A stretch of DNA of 64,000 nt from Carboxydocella thermautotrophica (GTDB taxonomy: Bacteria > Bacillota > GCA-003054495 > Carboxydocellales > Carboxydocellaceae), in contig CP028514.1 in assembly GCA_003054495.1 (NCBI GenBank), positions 1,148,501-1,212,500 of the forward strand, written 5' to 3'. The notes below the pieces were generated by a model. The model did no database searches, was not told where the DNA came from, and saw only the letters and a program-made list of their open reading frames with translations. How positions within the stretch are numbered: the stretch's first letter is position 1; every line of letters starts with the position of its first letter. The position numbers were made by a program, and so were the translations under genes. Below, piece after piece: positions 25,461-33,369 of the stretch.

Positions 25461-26390
25461 ATGCTTGACGGGGTTACGGTGCTTGAACTGGCGGCAGTCC
25501 TGCCGGGGCGCTATGCGGGCAGGATTCTGGCTGACTTAGGAGCCCGGGTGGTCAGGGTGGTGGAGCCAGCCGGGCAGGAATATTTCCAGGGGACAGATCT
25601 GGGCAGAAACCTGAACGAAGGCAAGGAAACTGTTTTTCTGGACCTTAATGATCCTGAGCAACGACAATCTTTTTTTAACTATGTCTCAGAAGCTCAGGTC
25701 TTGCTCTGTAATTTTCGTCCGGAGCGCCTCAAAAAGCTGAACATTGAATATAAAGGATTGAAAAAATATCGGCCTGATTTGGTTTGTTGCCTGATTTCCG
25801 GTTTTGGTCAGAATAGCATCTATGGCAATCAGGGGGCTCATGATCTCAATTTCCAGGCGATGAGCGGCCTGCTGTTCGGACCTCATTTTCCAGTAAGTGC
25901 TTTAAGTGGTGCTCTCTGGGCCGTGATTGCAGTTCTGGCTGGACTATATCAGCAGCAAAAAACAGGGGAAGGAATTTTCCTTGATATTGCTATTTTAGCC
26001 GGAATGCTGGAGTGGTCGGGGCTTATAGCAGAGCAGAAAAATGTTCGTCCTACGGTGAACAACTGGATCTATGCGACCAAAGATGATGGTCAGGTTGCCA
26101 TTTCAGCACTGGAACGACATTTCTGGCGGCGTTTTTGTGAGCGCCTGGCCAGGCCTGACTTGCTGGATTTTTATAATGTCCCTATAGCAGCGGACCACCC
26201 GGCATATATCACCCTGGTGGAGCTGTTTGCCAGCAAAACTCGTCAGGAATGGGAAGAGCTGCTGGCTGATGCTGATTGTTGTTTTAGCTCGGTTTTACCA
26301 GTTTCGGAAGCATTGACATCCTGTTATTTGCAGGAAAGAAGAAAAGGCTGGCCGCGAACTCTGGCAGTAAAGCTCTTTTCGGAACTTTAA
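25461..26390 (+). CDS. Short CoA-transferase family III (CaiB/BaiF) protein
   Basis: Family III enzymes move CoA between carboxylic acids through an aspartyl-CoA intermediate. ATG 25461 follows GGGAGGGG; 309 residues, beginning with the typical LDGVTVLELAAVLPGRYAGR, then the LGARVVRVVEP nucleotide-binding segment. The conserved catalytic Asp corresponds to HDLNFQAMSGLL. Most members have about 380-430 residues, so the C-terminal part is shortened; the frame itself shows no disruption. No CoA-ligase, racemase or dehydrogenase partner is adjacent, so the substrate is unknown. Confidence 0.8.
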   Translation: MLDGVTVLELAAVLPGRYAGRILADLGARVVRVVEPAGQEYFQGTDLGRNLNEGKETVFLDLNDPEQRQSFFNYVSEAQVLLCNFRPERLKKLNIEYKGLKKYRPDLVCCLISGFGQNSIYGNQGAHDLNFQAMSGLLFGPHFPVSALSGALWAVIAVLAGLYQQQKTGEGIFLDIAILAGMLEWSGLIAEQKNVRPTVNNWIYATKDDGQVAISALERHFWRRFCERLARPDLLDFYNVPIAADHPAYITLVELFASKTRQEWEELLADADCCFSSVLPVSEALTSCYLQERRKGWPRTLAVKLFSEL

Positions 26391-26428
26391 TAAGCGACAG
26401 CAAGTGACAAAATTAGTGGAATTATTTG

Positions 26429-26455
26429 GCAGGATTTTTGAAAATGACAACGAAT
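26429..26455 (+). promoter_or_regulatory. Sigma-H promoter of the spoIIA operon
   Basis: GCAGGATTT at 26429-26437 fits RnAGGAwWW, and AACGAAT at 26449-26455 fits RnnGAAT, with an 11-base spacer. Bacillus subtilis spoIIA is transcribed by sigma-H, so element and gene agree. Confidence 0.8.
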
Positions 26456-26493
26456 ATTATTAAATAAAAATGTACGGGAGAGGAGGACAAGCC

Positions 26494-26826
26494 TTGCGCC
26501 TGCTGCATAAAAAAATAGGGAATACTCTGGTGATTAGGCCGGAGGGAGAACTGGATATGTCTGTGGCTGAGCCATTTCGTCAAGGAGTAGACCAATTATT
26601 GGAACAGCATCCAGGCTGTGATTTGTGTCTGGATCTTGAAGCGGTCAGCTTTATTGATAGTTCGGGTTTAGGGGTGATTCTGGGACGCTATAAAAAACTG
26701 TCAGCTACCAGGTTAAAGATGTCCATTTGTTCACCCCGGCCTCCGGTCAAAAGAATTTTAGAGCTCTCAGGGGTAATGAGGATCATGCCTGTCTACGATT
26801 CACTGGAACAACTGGCACAAATGTAA
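26494..26826 (+). CDS. spoIIAA: Anti-sigma F factor antagonist SpoIIAA
   Basis: STAS-domain protein that, when unphosphorylated, frees sigma-F from SpoIIAB in the forespore. The TTG at 26494 follows GAGGAGG by 7 bases and gives 110 residues, the usual size; the ATG at 26470 has no ribosome binding site. The phosphorylatable serine is in SFIDSSGLGVILGRYK. First gene of spoIIAA-spoIIAB-sigF. Confidence 0.95.
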   Translation: MRLLHKKIGNTLVIRPEGELDMSVAEPFRQGVDQLLEQHPGCDLCLDLEAVSFIDSSGLGVILGRYKKLSATRLKMSICSPRPPVKRILELSGVMRIMPVYDSLEQLAQM

Positions 26827-26839
26827 GGGGGAGCGCACT

Positions 26840-27286
26840 GTGGAGAAAAAGAACTGGCTAAAAATTGAATTTCCTGCCCTGGCAGAAAATGTAGCCCTTG
26901 CCCGGGTGACTGTGGCAGCACTAGCAGCTCAACTGGATTTTACTCTGGCAGATATTGATGAAATCAAGGTGGCAGTTTCAGAAGCAGTTTCCAATGCTAT
27001 AATCCACGGTTATGATAATGATGGCAGGCAATTAGTAGTGCTAGAAACTACCCTGTATGATCAGGGGATAGAAATCCGGGTCATAGACAGGGGTAAAGGT
27101 ATAGCAGATTTAGCCCGCGCCATGGAGCCAGCTTATTCCAGCATGCCGGAGCGGATGGGATTGGGCTTTACTTTTATGAACTCCTTTATGGACAATTTAC
27201 TGGTTGAGACCGCTGTCGGTCAGGGCACGACTGTGATTATGTTTAAAAAACTTACCGGCGGCGCTGAAGATCAGCCGGCCAGCTGA
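26840..27286 (+). CDS. spoIIAB: Anti-sigma F factor and serine kinase SpoIIAB
   Basis: Binds sigma-F and phosphorylates SpoIIAA. The 148-residue GHKL ATPase domain has the N-box SEAVSNAIIHGYDN, the G1 box VIDRGKGI and the G2 region RMGLGFTFM. The GTG start at 26840 follows AAGGGGGAG. It lies between spoIIAA (13 bases upstream) and sigF (13 bases downstream). Confidence 0.95.
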   Translation: MEKKNWLKIEFPALAENVALARVTVAALAAQLDFTLADIDEIKVAVSEAVSNAIIHGYDNDGRQLVVLETTLYDQGIEIRVIDRGKGIADLARAMEPAYSSMPERMGLGFTFMNSFMDNLLVETAVGQGTTVIMFKKLTGGAEDQPAS

Positions 27287-27299
27287 TGGGGGCGATGGC

Positions 27300-28067
27300 A
27301 TGGCTAACCTGTTTAAAGATATGAATTTGCCCTATTATCCCCTATTAACAGAGGAAGAGACCAGAGACTTGCTGCAAAAAAGTGTCAGGGGCGATCAGGA
27401 GGCCAGGGAAAAACTGATCAACCATAATCTGCGACTGGTATTTAATCTGGTCCAGCGCTTTGCCGGTAAGGGTTATGACCTGGAAGACCTGTTTCAAATC
27501 GGTGTCATAGGTTTAATGAAGGCTGTGGATCGTTTTAATCCCGATTTTGATGTGCGTTTTTCCACCTATGCTGTACCTATGGTTTTAGGGGAAATTCGCC
27601 GCTATCTCCGGGATGATCAGCCGGTAAAACTGACCCGTTCAATTAAGGAGGGGGCAGTGAAGGTACATAAAATGCGAGAGACTTTAATGAAAGAACTGGG
27701 CCGCGAACCAACGGTCCAGGAGCTGGCAGGGGCTCTGGATATGGCAGCAGATGAAGTGCTGGCTACGCTGGAGGCCATGCAGGCTCCCGTTTCCATGCAA
27801 GAAGCCTTGTATCAGGATGATGGTGACCCGGTTCTGCTGGAGGACCGATTGACTGAAGAGGGTACAGGAGAAAAAATGCTGGAGAAACTGGCTCTTAAGG
27901 AAGTAATAGATAAATTGCCACCCCGGGACCGGCAGCTTCTTATTTTGCGCTTTTTTGAAGATAAAACCCAGATGCAGGTGGCAGAGATTCTGGGCATTTC
28001 CCAGGTTCAGGTCTCTCGCCTGGAGCGGCAAGCTTTGCAAAATTTACGAGCTTTACTGTCAGGTTAG
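27300..28067 (+). CDS. sigF: RNA polymerase sporulation sigma factor SigF
   Basis: First forespore-specific sigma factor. The 255 residues carry region 2 (NLRLVFNLVQRFAGKGYDLEDLFQIG, RFSTYAVPMVLGEIRR), region 3 and the region 4 helix-turn-helix (KTQMQVAEILGISQVQVSRLE). Its regulators SpoIIAA and SpoIIAB are encoded upstream in the same operon. A terminator follows within 6 bases of the stop. Confidence 0.96.
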   Translation: MANLFKDMNLPYYPLLTEEETRDLLQKSVRGDQEAREKLINHNLRLVFNLVQRFAGKGYDLEDLFQIGVIGLMKAVDRFNPDFDVRFSTYAVPMVLGEIRRYLRDDQPVKLTRSIKEGAVKVHKMRETLMKELGREPTVQELAGALDMAADEVLATLEAMQAPVSMQEALYQDDGDPVLLEDRLTEEGTGEKMLEKLALKEVIDKLPPRDRQLLILRFFEDKTQMQVAEILGISQVQVSRLERQALQNLRALLSG

Positions 28068-28072
28068 AGGAT

Positions 28073-28105
28073 AATCCGCCTGGAAACGAAGGGCGGATTT
28101 TTTTT
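28073..28105 (+). terminator. Intrinsic terminator of the spoIIA operon
   Basis: AATCCGCC (28073-28080) pairs with GGCGGATT (28092-28099) over an 11-base loop and runs into eight T residues. Confidence 0.9.
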
Positions 28106-28161
28106 GTATATTTCTCTTTCTTCAGGGAGAGGCTAAAGAGTGAATGAAAGGAGGGAAAGGC

Positions 28162-28368
28162 ATGTTTGTCAAGGTAGTAGAACTGGTAGGCGAGTCTCCC
28201 ATTGGCTGGAAGGATGCAGTGCAGAGGGCGGTGGAGGAAGCATCCAGGAGTGTTCAGAACATCACCGGCGTGGAAGTATATAATATGACCGCCAACGTTG
28301 AAGATGGTAAACTGACAGAATTTAAAGCCAATGTTAAGATCGCTTACACTGATGAAGTACTGAAATAA
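28162..28368 (+). CDS. Dodecin flavin-binding protein
   Basis: Small protein that forms dodecameric shells and stores or buffers flavins. The ATG at 28162 follows AAAGGAGGG by 6 bases; 68 residues, the family size. KVVELVGESPIGWKDAVQRA holds the conserved Trp that stacks on flavin, followed by the typical VEDGKLTEFKANVKIAY strand. It sits between the spoIIA terminator and spoVAC, an unusual position for a dodecin. Dodecins bind FMN, FAD or riboflavin, so a link with the rib operon 14 kb upstream is possible but unproven. Confidence 0.9.
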   Translation: MFVKVVELVGESPIGWKDAVQRAVEEASRSVQNITGVEVYNMTANVEDGKLTEFKANVKIAYTDEVLK

Positions 28369-28373
28369 CCGGG

Positions 28374-28395
28374 AAGGACACCGGCAGGTGTCCTT
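28374..28395 (+). repeat. Hairpin between the dodecin gene and spoVAC
   Basis: AAGGACACC, loop GGCA, GGTGTCCTT: a perfect nine-base-pair stem. It lacks a real T-run (TCTC follows), so it is more likely a stabiliser or a weak terminator. Confidence 0.6.
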
Positions 28396-28416
28396 TCTCA
28401 ATGTGGGGGGGATATC

Positions 28417-28890
28417 ATGGGTATTCTGGCACAATATCCTGGTAAAAAAAATAAACAGAAGGCATATCAGCAAATGATTCAGGAGTTAGCGCCCAGGCCG
28501 CCAGTATTGAAAAATGCCTTTTTTGCTTTCTTTTTCGGAGGTTTAATTTGCACTGTCGGGCAATTGTTAATTAATTTTTATCAGAGACAGGGATTGAGTT
28601 TTCTGGATAGCACAGCGGCAACTGCAGCTACACTGGTTTTTGTAGCTGCCTTTCTCACCGGTCTAGGGGTTTGGGATACATTTGGGCGAATTGCCGGTGC
28701 TGGAGCGATTGTTCCAATTACCGGTTTTGCTAACTCTATGGTAGCAGCGGCACTGGAGTATAAACGCGAAGGAATGGTTTTTGGGGTTGCCGCCCGGCTA
28801 TTTACCATTGCTGGTCCTGTGATTGTTTTTGGTACGGTAACGGCCTGGTTAGTTGGACTGTTATTTTACCTGGTAGGGGGAGGGAAATAG
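28417..28890 (+). CDS. spoVAC: Stage V sporulation protein AC
   Basis: Inner-membrane protein of the spore; part of the SpoVA channel that moves dipicolinic acid into the forespore and out at germination. The 157 residues have several membrane segments (FFAFFFGGLICTVGQLLINF, AATLVFVAAFLTGLGVWD, FTIAGPVIVFGTVTAWLVGL) and the conserved GAGAIVPITGFANSM. It is followed without a gap by spoVAD. No spoVAA or spoVAB precedes it. Confidence 0.94.
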   Translation: MGILAQYPGKKNKQKAYQQMIQELAPRPPVLKNAFFAFFFGGLICTVGQLLINFYQRQGLSFLDSTAATAATLVFVAAFLTGLGVWDTFGRIAGAGAIVPITGFANSMVAAALEYKREGMVFGVAARLFTIAGPVIVFGTVTAWLVGLLFYLVGGGK

Positions 28891-29901
28891 ATGAAAGGGA
28901 AAAAAATCGGCAAACAGACGATACAGTTTGCCAATCCGCCGGTAATTCTCGCTACTGCCACCACGGCTGGGCCTATGGAAGCCAAAGGACCGTTAGGCAC
29001 TTATTACAGTCTAACCTATCCTGACCAGCTGATTGGACAGAAATCCTGGGAACAGGCGGAAAGAAAGATGTTGAAGGATGCGGTGGAGCTGGCCATCAGC
29101 CATTCTCGCCTTACGGTTATGGATATCGAGTTTCTGCTAGCGGGTGATTTGTTGAATCAGATTATCACTGCCAATTTTGCGGCCAGGGATCTGGGTATAC
29201 CATTGATTGGTCTGTATGGGGCCTGTTCTACCATGGCCTTAGGCCTGGCCCTGGGGGCGATGATTATAGACGGTGGTTTTGCCCGTCACCTGGTGGTTGC
29301 AGCTTCCAGTCATTATGATACTGCCGAAAGGCAGTATCGCTATCCCACTGAATTAGGAACTCAACGACCGATGACGGCACAATGGACAGTGACCGGGGCA
29401 GGGGCCATGGTTTTAGGAGCCGTTGGGGAAGGTCTGTATATTACCCATGCTACTATCGGCAAGGTGATGGATTTAGGGCAGGATAATCCCAATGATATGG
29501 GCTCAGCTATGGCGCCAGCAGTAGCTGATACCATCCTTACCCATTTTGGCGATACAGGCCGCAGTCCGGCGGATTATGACCTGATCATCAGTGGTGACCT
29601 GGCCAGTATTGGAAAGGCTCTTTGCGAAAGGATATTGAAAGAAGCTGGCTTTGATGTGACTAATAAGTATACCGATGCGGGAATATTAGTATATGACCCC
29701 ATTCAGGATGTGCACGCCGGTGGCAGTGGTTGTGGCTGCTCAGCGATCGTATGGGGTAGCTGGCTTTATCAGGAAATGTTGAAAGGGCGATTTAAACGGG
29801 TTTTACTGGTGGGTTCCGGATCTTTACATAGTCCCATTTCAGTACAGCAAGGGGAGACTATCCCGGGCATTGGCCATGCCATTGCCGTAGAAAGGCTTTA
29901 G
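28891..29901 (+). CDS. spoVAD: Stage V sporulation protein AD
   Basis: Dipicolinic-acid-binding component of the SpoVA machinery with a thiolase/ketoacyl-synthase-like fold. The 336 residues include the ATATTAGPMEAKGPLG start, GLYGACSTMALGLALGAMII and VHAGGSGCGCSAIVWGSW. The ATG directly follows the spoVAC stop. There are no membrane segments, in keeping with a peripheral protein on the inner spore membrane. Confidence 0.95.
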   Translation: MKGKKIGKQTIQFANPPVILATATTAGPMEAKGPLGTYYSLTYPDQLIGQKSWEQAERKMLKDAVELAISHSRLTVMDIEFLLAGDLLNQIITANFAARDLGIPLIGLYGACSTMALGLALGAMIIDGGFARHLVVAASSHYDTAERQYRYPTELGTQRPMTAQWTVTGAGAMVLGAVGEGLYITHATIGKVMDLGQDNPNDMGSAMAPAVADTILTHFGDTGRSPADYDLIISGDLASIGKALCERILKEAGFDVTNKYTDAGILVYDPIQDVHAGGSGCGCSAIVWGSWLYQEMLKGRFKRVLLVGSGSLHSPISVQQGETIPGIGHAIAVERL

Positions 29902-29913
29902 GAGGAGAAAGGC

Positions 29914-30273
29914 ATGATTTACTTTAAGGCATTTCTGGTTGGGGGGGCAATCTGTTTACTGGGACAGCTCTTGATGGATTTAACCAGTCATAAAATCACC
30001 CCGGCTCATATACTGGTCGGATTTGTTTCGGGGGGAGCCCTTCTAAGCGCCCTGGGTGTCTATCAGCCTCTGGTCAACTGGGCAGGGGCAGGAGCCACTG
30101 TACCTTTACCGGGGTTTGGCCATGCGCTGGCGCAGGGTGCCATTAAAGCGGTACAGTCTAAAGGGCTTTTGGGCGCTTTTGCTGGAGGCTTGCAAGCCGC
30201 CGCTGTTGGCCTTACGGCTGCCATTGTCTTTGGTTATTTAATCGCTGCCCTGTTCAATCCGCGGGGTGATTGA
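29914..30273 (+). CDS. spoVAEB: Stage V sporulation protein AEB
   Basis: Small membrane protein of the SpoVA channel, 119 residues, with four hydrophobic stretches and the conserved GAGATVPLPGFGHALAQGA, which resembles the matching loop of SpoVAC. It follows spoVAD by 12 bases with GGAGGAG before its ATG. Its stop lies next to or overlaps the spoVAEA start, depending on which start that gene uses. Confidence 0.93.
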   Translation: MIYFKAFLVGGAICLLGQLLMDLTSHKITPAHILVGFVSGGALLSALGVYQPLVNWAGAGATVPLPGFGHALAQGAIKAVQSKGLLGAFAGGLQAAAVGLTAAIVFGYLIAALFNPRGD

Positions 30274-30274
30274 A

Positions 30275-30850
30275 ATGGGGCAACGCAAGCGGGTAATCCT
30301 GGTTACTGACGGGGACAAGGTGGCCCGTAAAGCTGTAGAGAAAGCTGCGGCTAATATTAAGGCTCACTGTATTTCTGCTTCGGCCGGCAATCCAACGCCA
30401 ATAAGTGGCCCGGAATTGTTGCAGTTAATCAGGGAAGCCCGGGGTGAGCCGGTAGTAATCATGGTGGATGACCGCGGCAAGGAAGGTCAGGGGAAAGGAG
30501 AGCAGCTGGCCCGTTTCCTGGCTAAATGCCGGGAAGTAGAAATTATTGGCGCAGTAGCGGTAGCTTCCAATGACAAGGGAGCGGATGGGGTCAGAGTGGA
30601 TTGTTCCATAACAGCTGATGGAAAAATAATATCCGGTCCCGTGGACAAGGAAGGGCAACCAGAGCCGGAAGGCCATCTTTATCTGGAGGGAGATACGGTA
30701 GATATGTTGCGTTCTCTGGGGGTACCAGTAATTGTTGGTATCGGGGATATAGGCAAACAGCAAGGGGCAGATAGCTGGGCGAAAGGCGCACCTTTAACGA
30801 CTAAGGCTTTACGATACATTATTGAACAAGGAGGCAACCAGCATGGCTGA
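30275..30850 (+). CDS. spoVAEA: Stage V sporulation protein AEA
   Basis: Soluble 191-residue SpoVA-operon protein of unclear biochemical role. It begins RKRVILVTDGDKVARKAVE and contains VVIMVDDRGKEGQGKGEQLA and VPVIVGIGDIGK. ATG 30275 is preferred, with GCGGGGTGA about 6 bases upstream; GTG 30266 is in frame as an alternative. It overlaps the spoVAF start by 8 bases. The order AC-AD-AEB-AEA-AF equals that of Bacillus subtilis. Confidence 0.88.
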   Translation: MGQRKRVILVTDGDKVARKAVEKAAANIKAHCISASAGNPTPISGPELLQLIREARGEPVVIMVDDRGKEGQGKGEQLARFLAKCREVEIIGAVAVASNDKGADGVRVDCSITADGKIISGPVDKEGQPEPEGHLYLEGDTVDMLRSLGVPVIVGIGDIGKQQGADSWAKGAPLTTKALRYIIEQGGNQHG

Positions 30851-32396
30851 ACGGGAGGAAATGCTGAGCGGCAAATTGGGCCGTAATTTTCAGGAAAATG
30901 TGGCCCAGCTGGATAAAATCCTGGCTGCTGGAATTAGTTTTGATGTACATAGCCGCCCCCTGGAATTCGGTCAGAAAAAAATACAGATGTATTTTGTAGA
31001 TGGTCTGGTTGACTCGACCTCCATTTTGGATATGACCCGGATTCTCTCTATGGTGGAGCGCAATGACCTGGTACCAGCCACTTTGCACAAACTGGTACAG
31101 ACCTACCTCAGTCACGGCCAGGTGACCACAGAAGCTGCCCTGGACAAAATTGCTTCCCATGTACTGGCCGGTCGCACCGCTTTTATTGTCGAAGGCGAAC
31201 AGGAAGCCATTATCGTTGAGGCCCGGCGCTATCCGGCCCGGGGGCCGGAGGAGCCCGATCTGGAAAAGGTAGTTCGGGGTAGCCGGGATGGCTTTACGGA
31301 AACCATTATTTTCAACACTGCCTTGATCAGGCGGCGGATCAGAGACCCCAAATTGAGATTTATCATGCTATCGGGAGGGAAGAGGTCTAAAAGCGATATT
31401 TGTCTGGCTTATATCGAGGATATCGCCAGCCCGGAACTGGTAGCTGATATCAAACGGCGTCTGGAAAAACTAAATATCGACGGTTTGCCTATGGCGGAAA
31501 AGTCTGTGGAAGAGATGATTACTAAAGAGGATAATGCCTGGAACCCTTTTCCCCAGGTACGCTATACTGAAAGGCCGGATGTGGCAGCAGCCCACTTGCT
31601 GGAAGGGCATGTGCTGATTATGGTGGATACTTCCCCCAGTATTATGATTGCACCTACAACCTTTTTTCACCACGTCCAGCATGCTGAGGAATACCGGCAG
31701 GCGCCAATCGTGGGTGCATATATCCGCTGGGTACGGTTACTGGCGATTGTAGCTTCCCTGGTAGTTGTTCCTTTATGGTTGCTTTTCTCCCTGCATCCCG
31801 GATTGTTGCCGAAAGCACTGAGTTTTATTGGGCCGAAAAAAATAGGGAATGTTCCTCTGATCCTGCAGTTTCTCATAGCTGAAGTCAGTATCGATGTGGT
31901 CAGGATGGCGGCTATCCATACTCCATCCCCATTGACCACTTCCCTGGGTTTGATCGCGGCTTTAATGATCGGTGAGGTAGCAATTAATATCGGGATGTTT
32001 GCTCCAGAGGTAATTATGTATATGGCCATTGCTGCTACTGGAACTTTTGCTACCCCCAGTTATGAGCTAGGAATGGCATTAAGATTGTGGCGCTATCTCT
32101 TGATTATACTGGTCTACGCTTTAAGCTGGCCCGGTCTGGTGCTAGGCGTGCTGGCCTTATTTGTCTTCCTGGCCCGGTCCAGGTCTTTTGGAGTACCCTA
32201 TCTCTGGCCGCTAATACCTTTTAACTGGACAGCTTTGAAAGCCATTCTGATTCGTTATCCAGTACCGATTCAGAACAGCCGGCCCAGCATCCTGAAGCCA
32301 GTAGATACTGACCGGCAACCGGGGCAGTCCATTCCTATTCCCTCACGGAAACCTCAGTTTGGAAAAGGAGAGAAAGAGGAAAATGAGAAAGATTAA
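30843..32396 (+). CDS. spoVAF: Stage V sporulation protein AF, GerA-family membrane protein
   Basis: Related to the A subunits of spore germinant receptors. The ATG at 30843 follows AAGGAGG; 517 residues. A soluble N-terminal half (DVHSRPLEFGQKKIQMYFVD, LIRRRIRDPKLRF) is followed by several membrane helices from about residue 295, with PLILQFLIAEVSIDVVRMAA and TPSYELGMALRLWRYLLI. The tail is hydrophilic. Its last 14 bases overlap the next gene, so the unusual trio downstream is translationally tied to the spoVA operon. Confidence 0.92.
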   Translation: MAEREEMLSGKLGRNFQENVAQLDKILAAGISFDVHSRPLEFGQKKIQMYFVDGLVDSTSILDMTRILSMVERNDLVPATLHKLVQTYLSHGQVTTEAALDKIASHVLAGRTAFIVEGEQEAIIVEARRYPARGPEEPDLEKVVRGSRDGFTETIIFNTALIRRRIRDPKLRFIMLSGGKRSKSDICLAYIEDIASPELVADIKRRLEKLNIDGLPMAEKSVEEMITKEDNAWNPFPQVRYTERPDVAAAHLLEGHVLIMVDTSPSIMIAPTTFFHHVQHAEEYRQAPIVGAYIRWVRLLAIVASLVVVPLWLLFSLHPGLLPKALSFIGPKKIGNVPLILQFLIAEVSIDVVRMAAIHTPSPLTTSLGLIAALMIGEVAINIGMFAPEVIMYMAIAATGTFATPSYELGMALRLWRYLLIILVYALSWPGLVLGVLALFVFLARSRSFGVPYLWPLIPFNWTALKAILIRYPVPIQNSRPSILKPVDTDRQPGQSIPIPSRKPQFGKGEKEENEKD

Positions 32397-33369
32397 AATC
32401 AGTGAGAAACGGGCTCCGCGGGTGGGGATTCCCCGGGCCCTCCTTTATTATAGCTATAATCCTTTCTGGACCGAATTTTTTCGTCAGATAGGGGCAGAGC
32501 CTATTTTATCACCGGAGACTAACAAGGAAATCCTCGATGCCGGAGTGCGTCTGGCTGTTGATGAAGCCTGTTTGCCGGTAAAGGTGTTTCTGGGGCATGT
32601 TCAGGCCGTGATTAATCTGGGTGTGGACTATCTTTTCATTCCCCGGCTGGTGGCCGTGGAGAAAAGGGCTTATATTTGTCCCAAATTCCTGGGGCTACCG
32701 GATATGGCCCGGGCCTGTTTAAAATTGCCTGTACCCTTGCTAAAGCCTACTATCAATCTGAATGGCGGACGACGGCAGCTCTGGCTGGCGGCCCGGGAGA
32801 CGGCTGAACAGCTGGGAGTGCATCCGATACAAGCGGGACGAGCCCTGCTTAAAGCCTGGGTGTTCTGGCAGAAAGCCGGGGGGATCAGCTGGTGGCGCCA
32901 GCACACCCGTTCGCTGAGAGGCGAAAACAGCCGCAGGGGACTGAAAGTAGCTGTAATTGCTCATCCCTATAATCTGTATGATAATTACATTAATCTGGGG
33001 CTCCTCCAGCATTTGGAGCAGCTGGGTGTAGAAGTGGTTACTCCGGAAGATGTGCCCGTCCAGGAAGCAGAAGCGGGAGCAGCCCAAATGCCCAAAAGGC
33101 TATTTTGGACCCTGAACCGCCATTTGCTGGGAACCGCGTTACACCTGGCTGAGCAAGAAGGATTATCCGGGTTAATCCATCTCTCTGCCTTCGGCTGTGG
33201 GCCTGACTCATTTACCGGTGAAATTATTACCCGGCGTTTACAAAGAGCAGGGCGGGTGTCGGTTCTTAACCTGACTATTGATGAGCATAGCGGGGAGGCA
33301 GGGCTGGTGACGCGGGTGGAAGCCTTTATCGATATGCTGCAGAGAAGGAGGAAACAGTGCGGTGCCTAA
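32383..33369 (+). CDS. Acyl-CoA dehydratase activase-related protein (first paralogue)
   Basis: Belongs to the family of proteins related to 2-hydroxyacyl-CoA dehydratase D-components and their activases; the reaction is not established. ATG 32383 lies inside spoVAF after GAAAGAGG; 328 residues. VGIPRALLYYSYNPFWTEFF, LAVDEACLPVKVFLGHV and LSAFGCGPDSF contain conserved cysteines that could bind an Fe-S cluster. The closing segment SGEAGLVTRVEAFIDML recurs almost unchanged in the next protein. It overlaps that gene by 8 bases. Confidence 0.8.
   Translation: MRKIKISEKRAPRVGIPRALLYYSYNPFWTEFFRQIGAEPILSPETNKEILDAGVRLAVDEACLPVKVFLGHVQAVINLGVDYLFIPRLVAVEKRAYICPKFLGLPDMARACLKLPVPLLKPTINLNGGRRQLWLAARETAEQLGVHPIQAGRALLKAWVFWQKAGGISWWRQHTRSLRGENSRRGLKVAVIAHPYNLYDNYINLGLLQHLEQLGVEVVTPEDVPVQEAEAGAAQMPKRLFWTLNRHLLGTALHLAEQEGLSGLIHLSAFGCGPDSFTGEIITRRLQRAGRVSVLNLTIDEHSGEAGLVTRVEAFIDMLQRRRKQCGA

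Noticed and set aside
26425..26445. Sigma-54 promoter (TTGGCAGG...) before spoIIAA
   Set aside because: No GC dinucleotide lies 10 bases after the GG; the same region fits the sigma-H consensus exactly.
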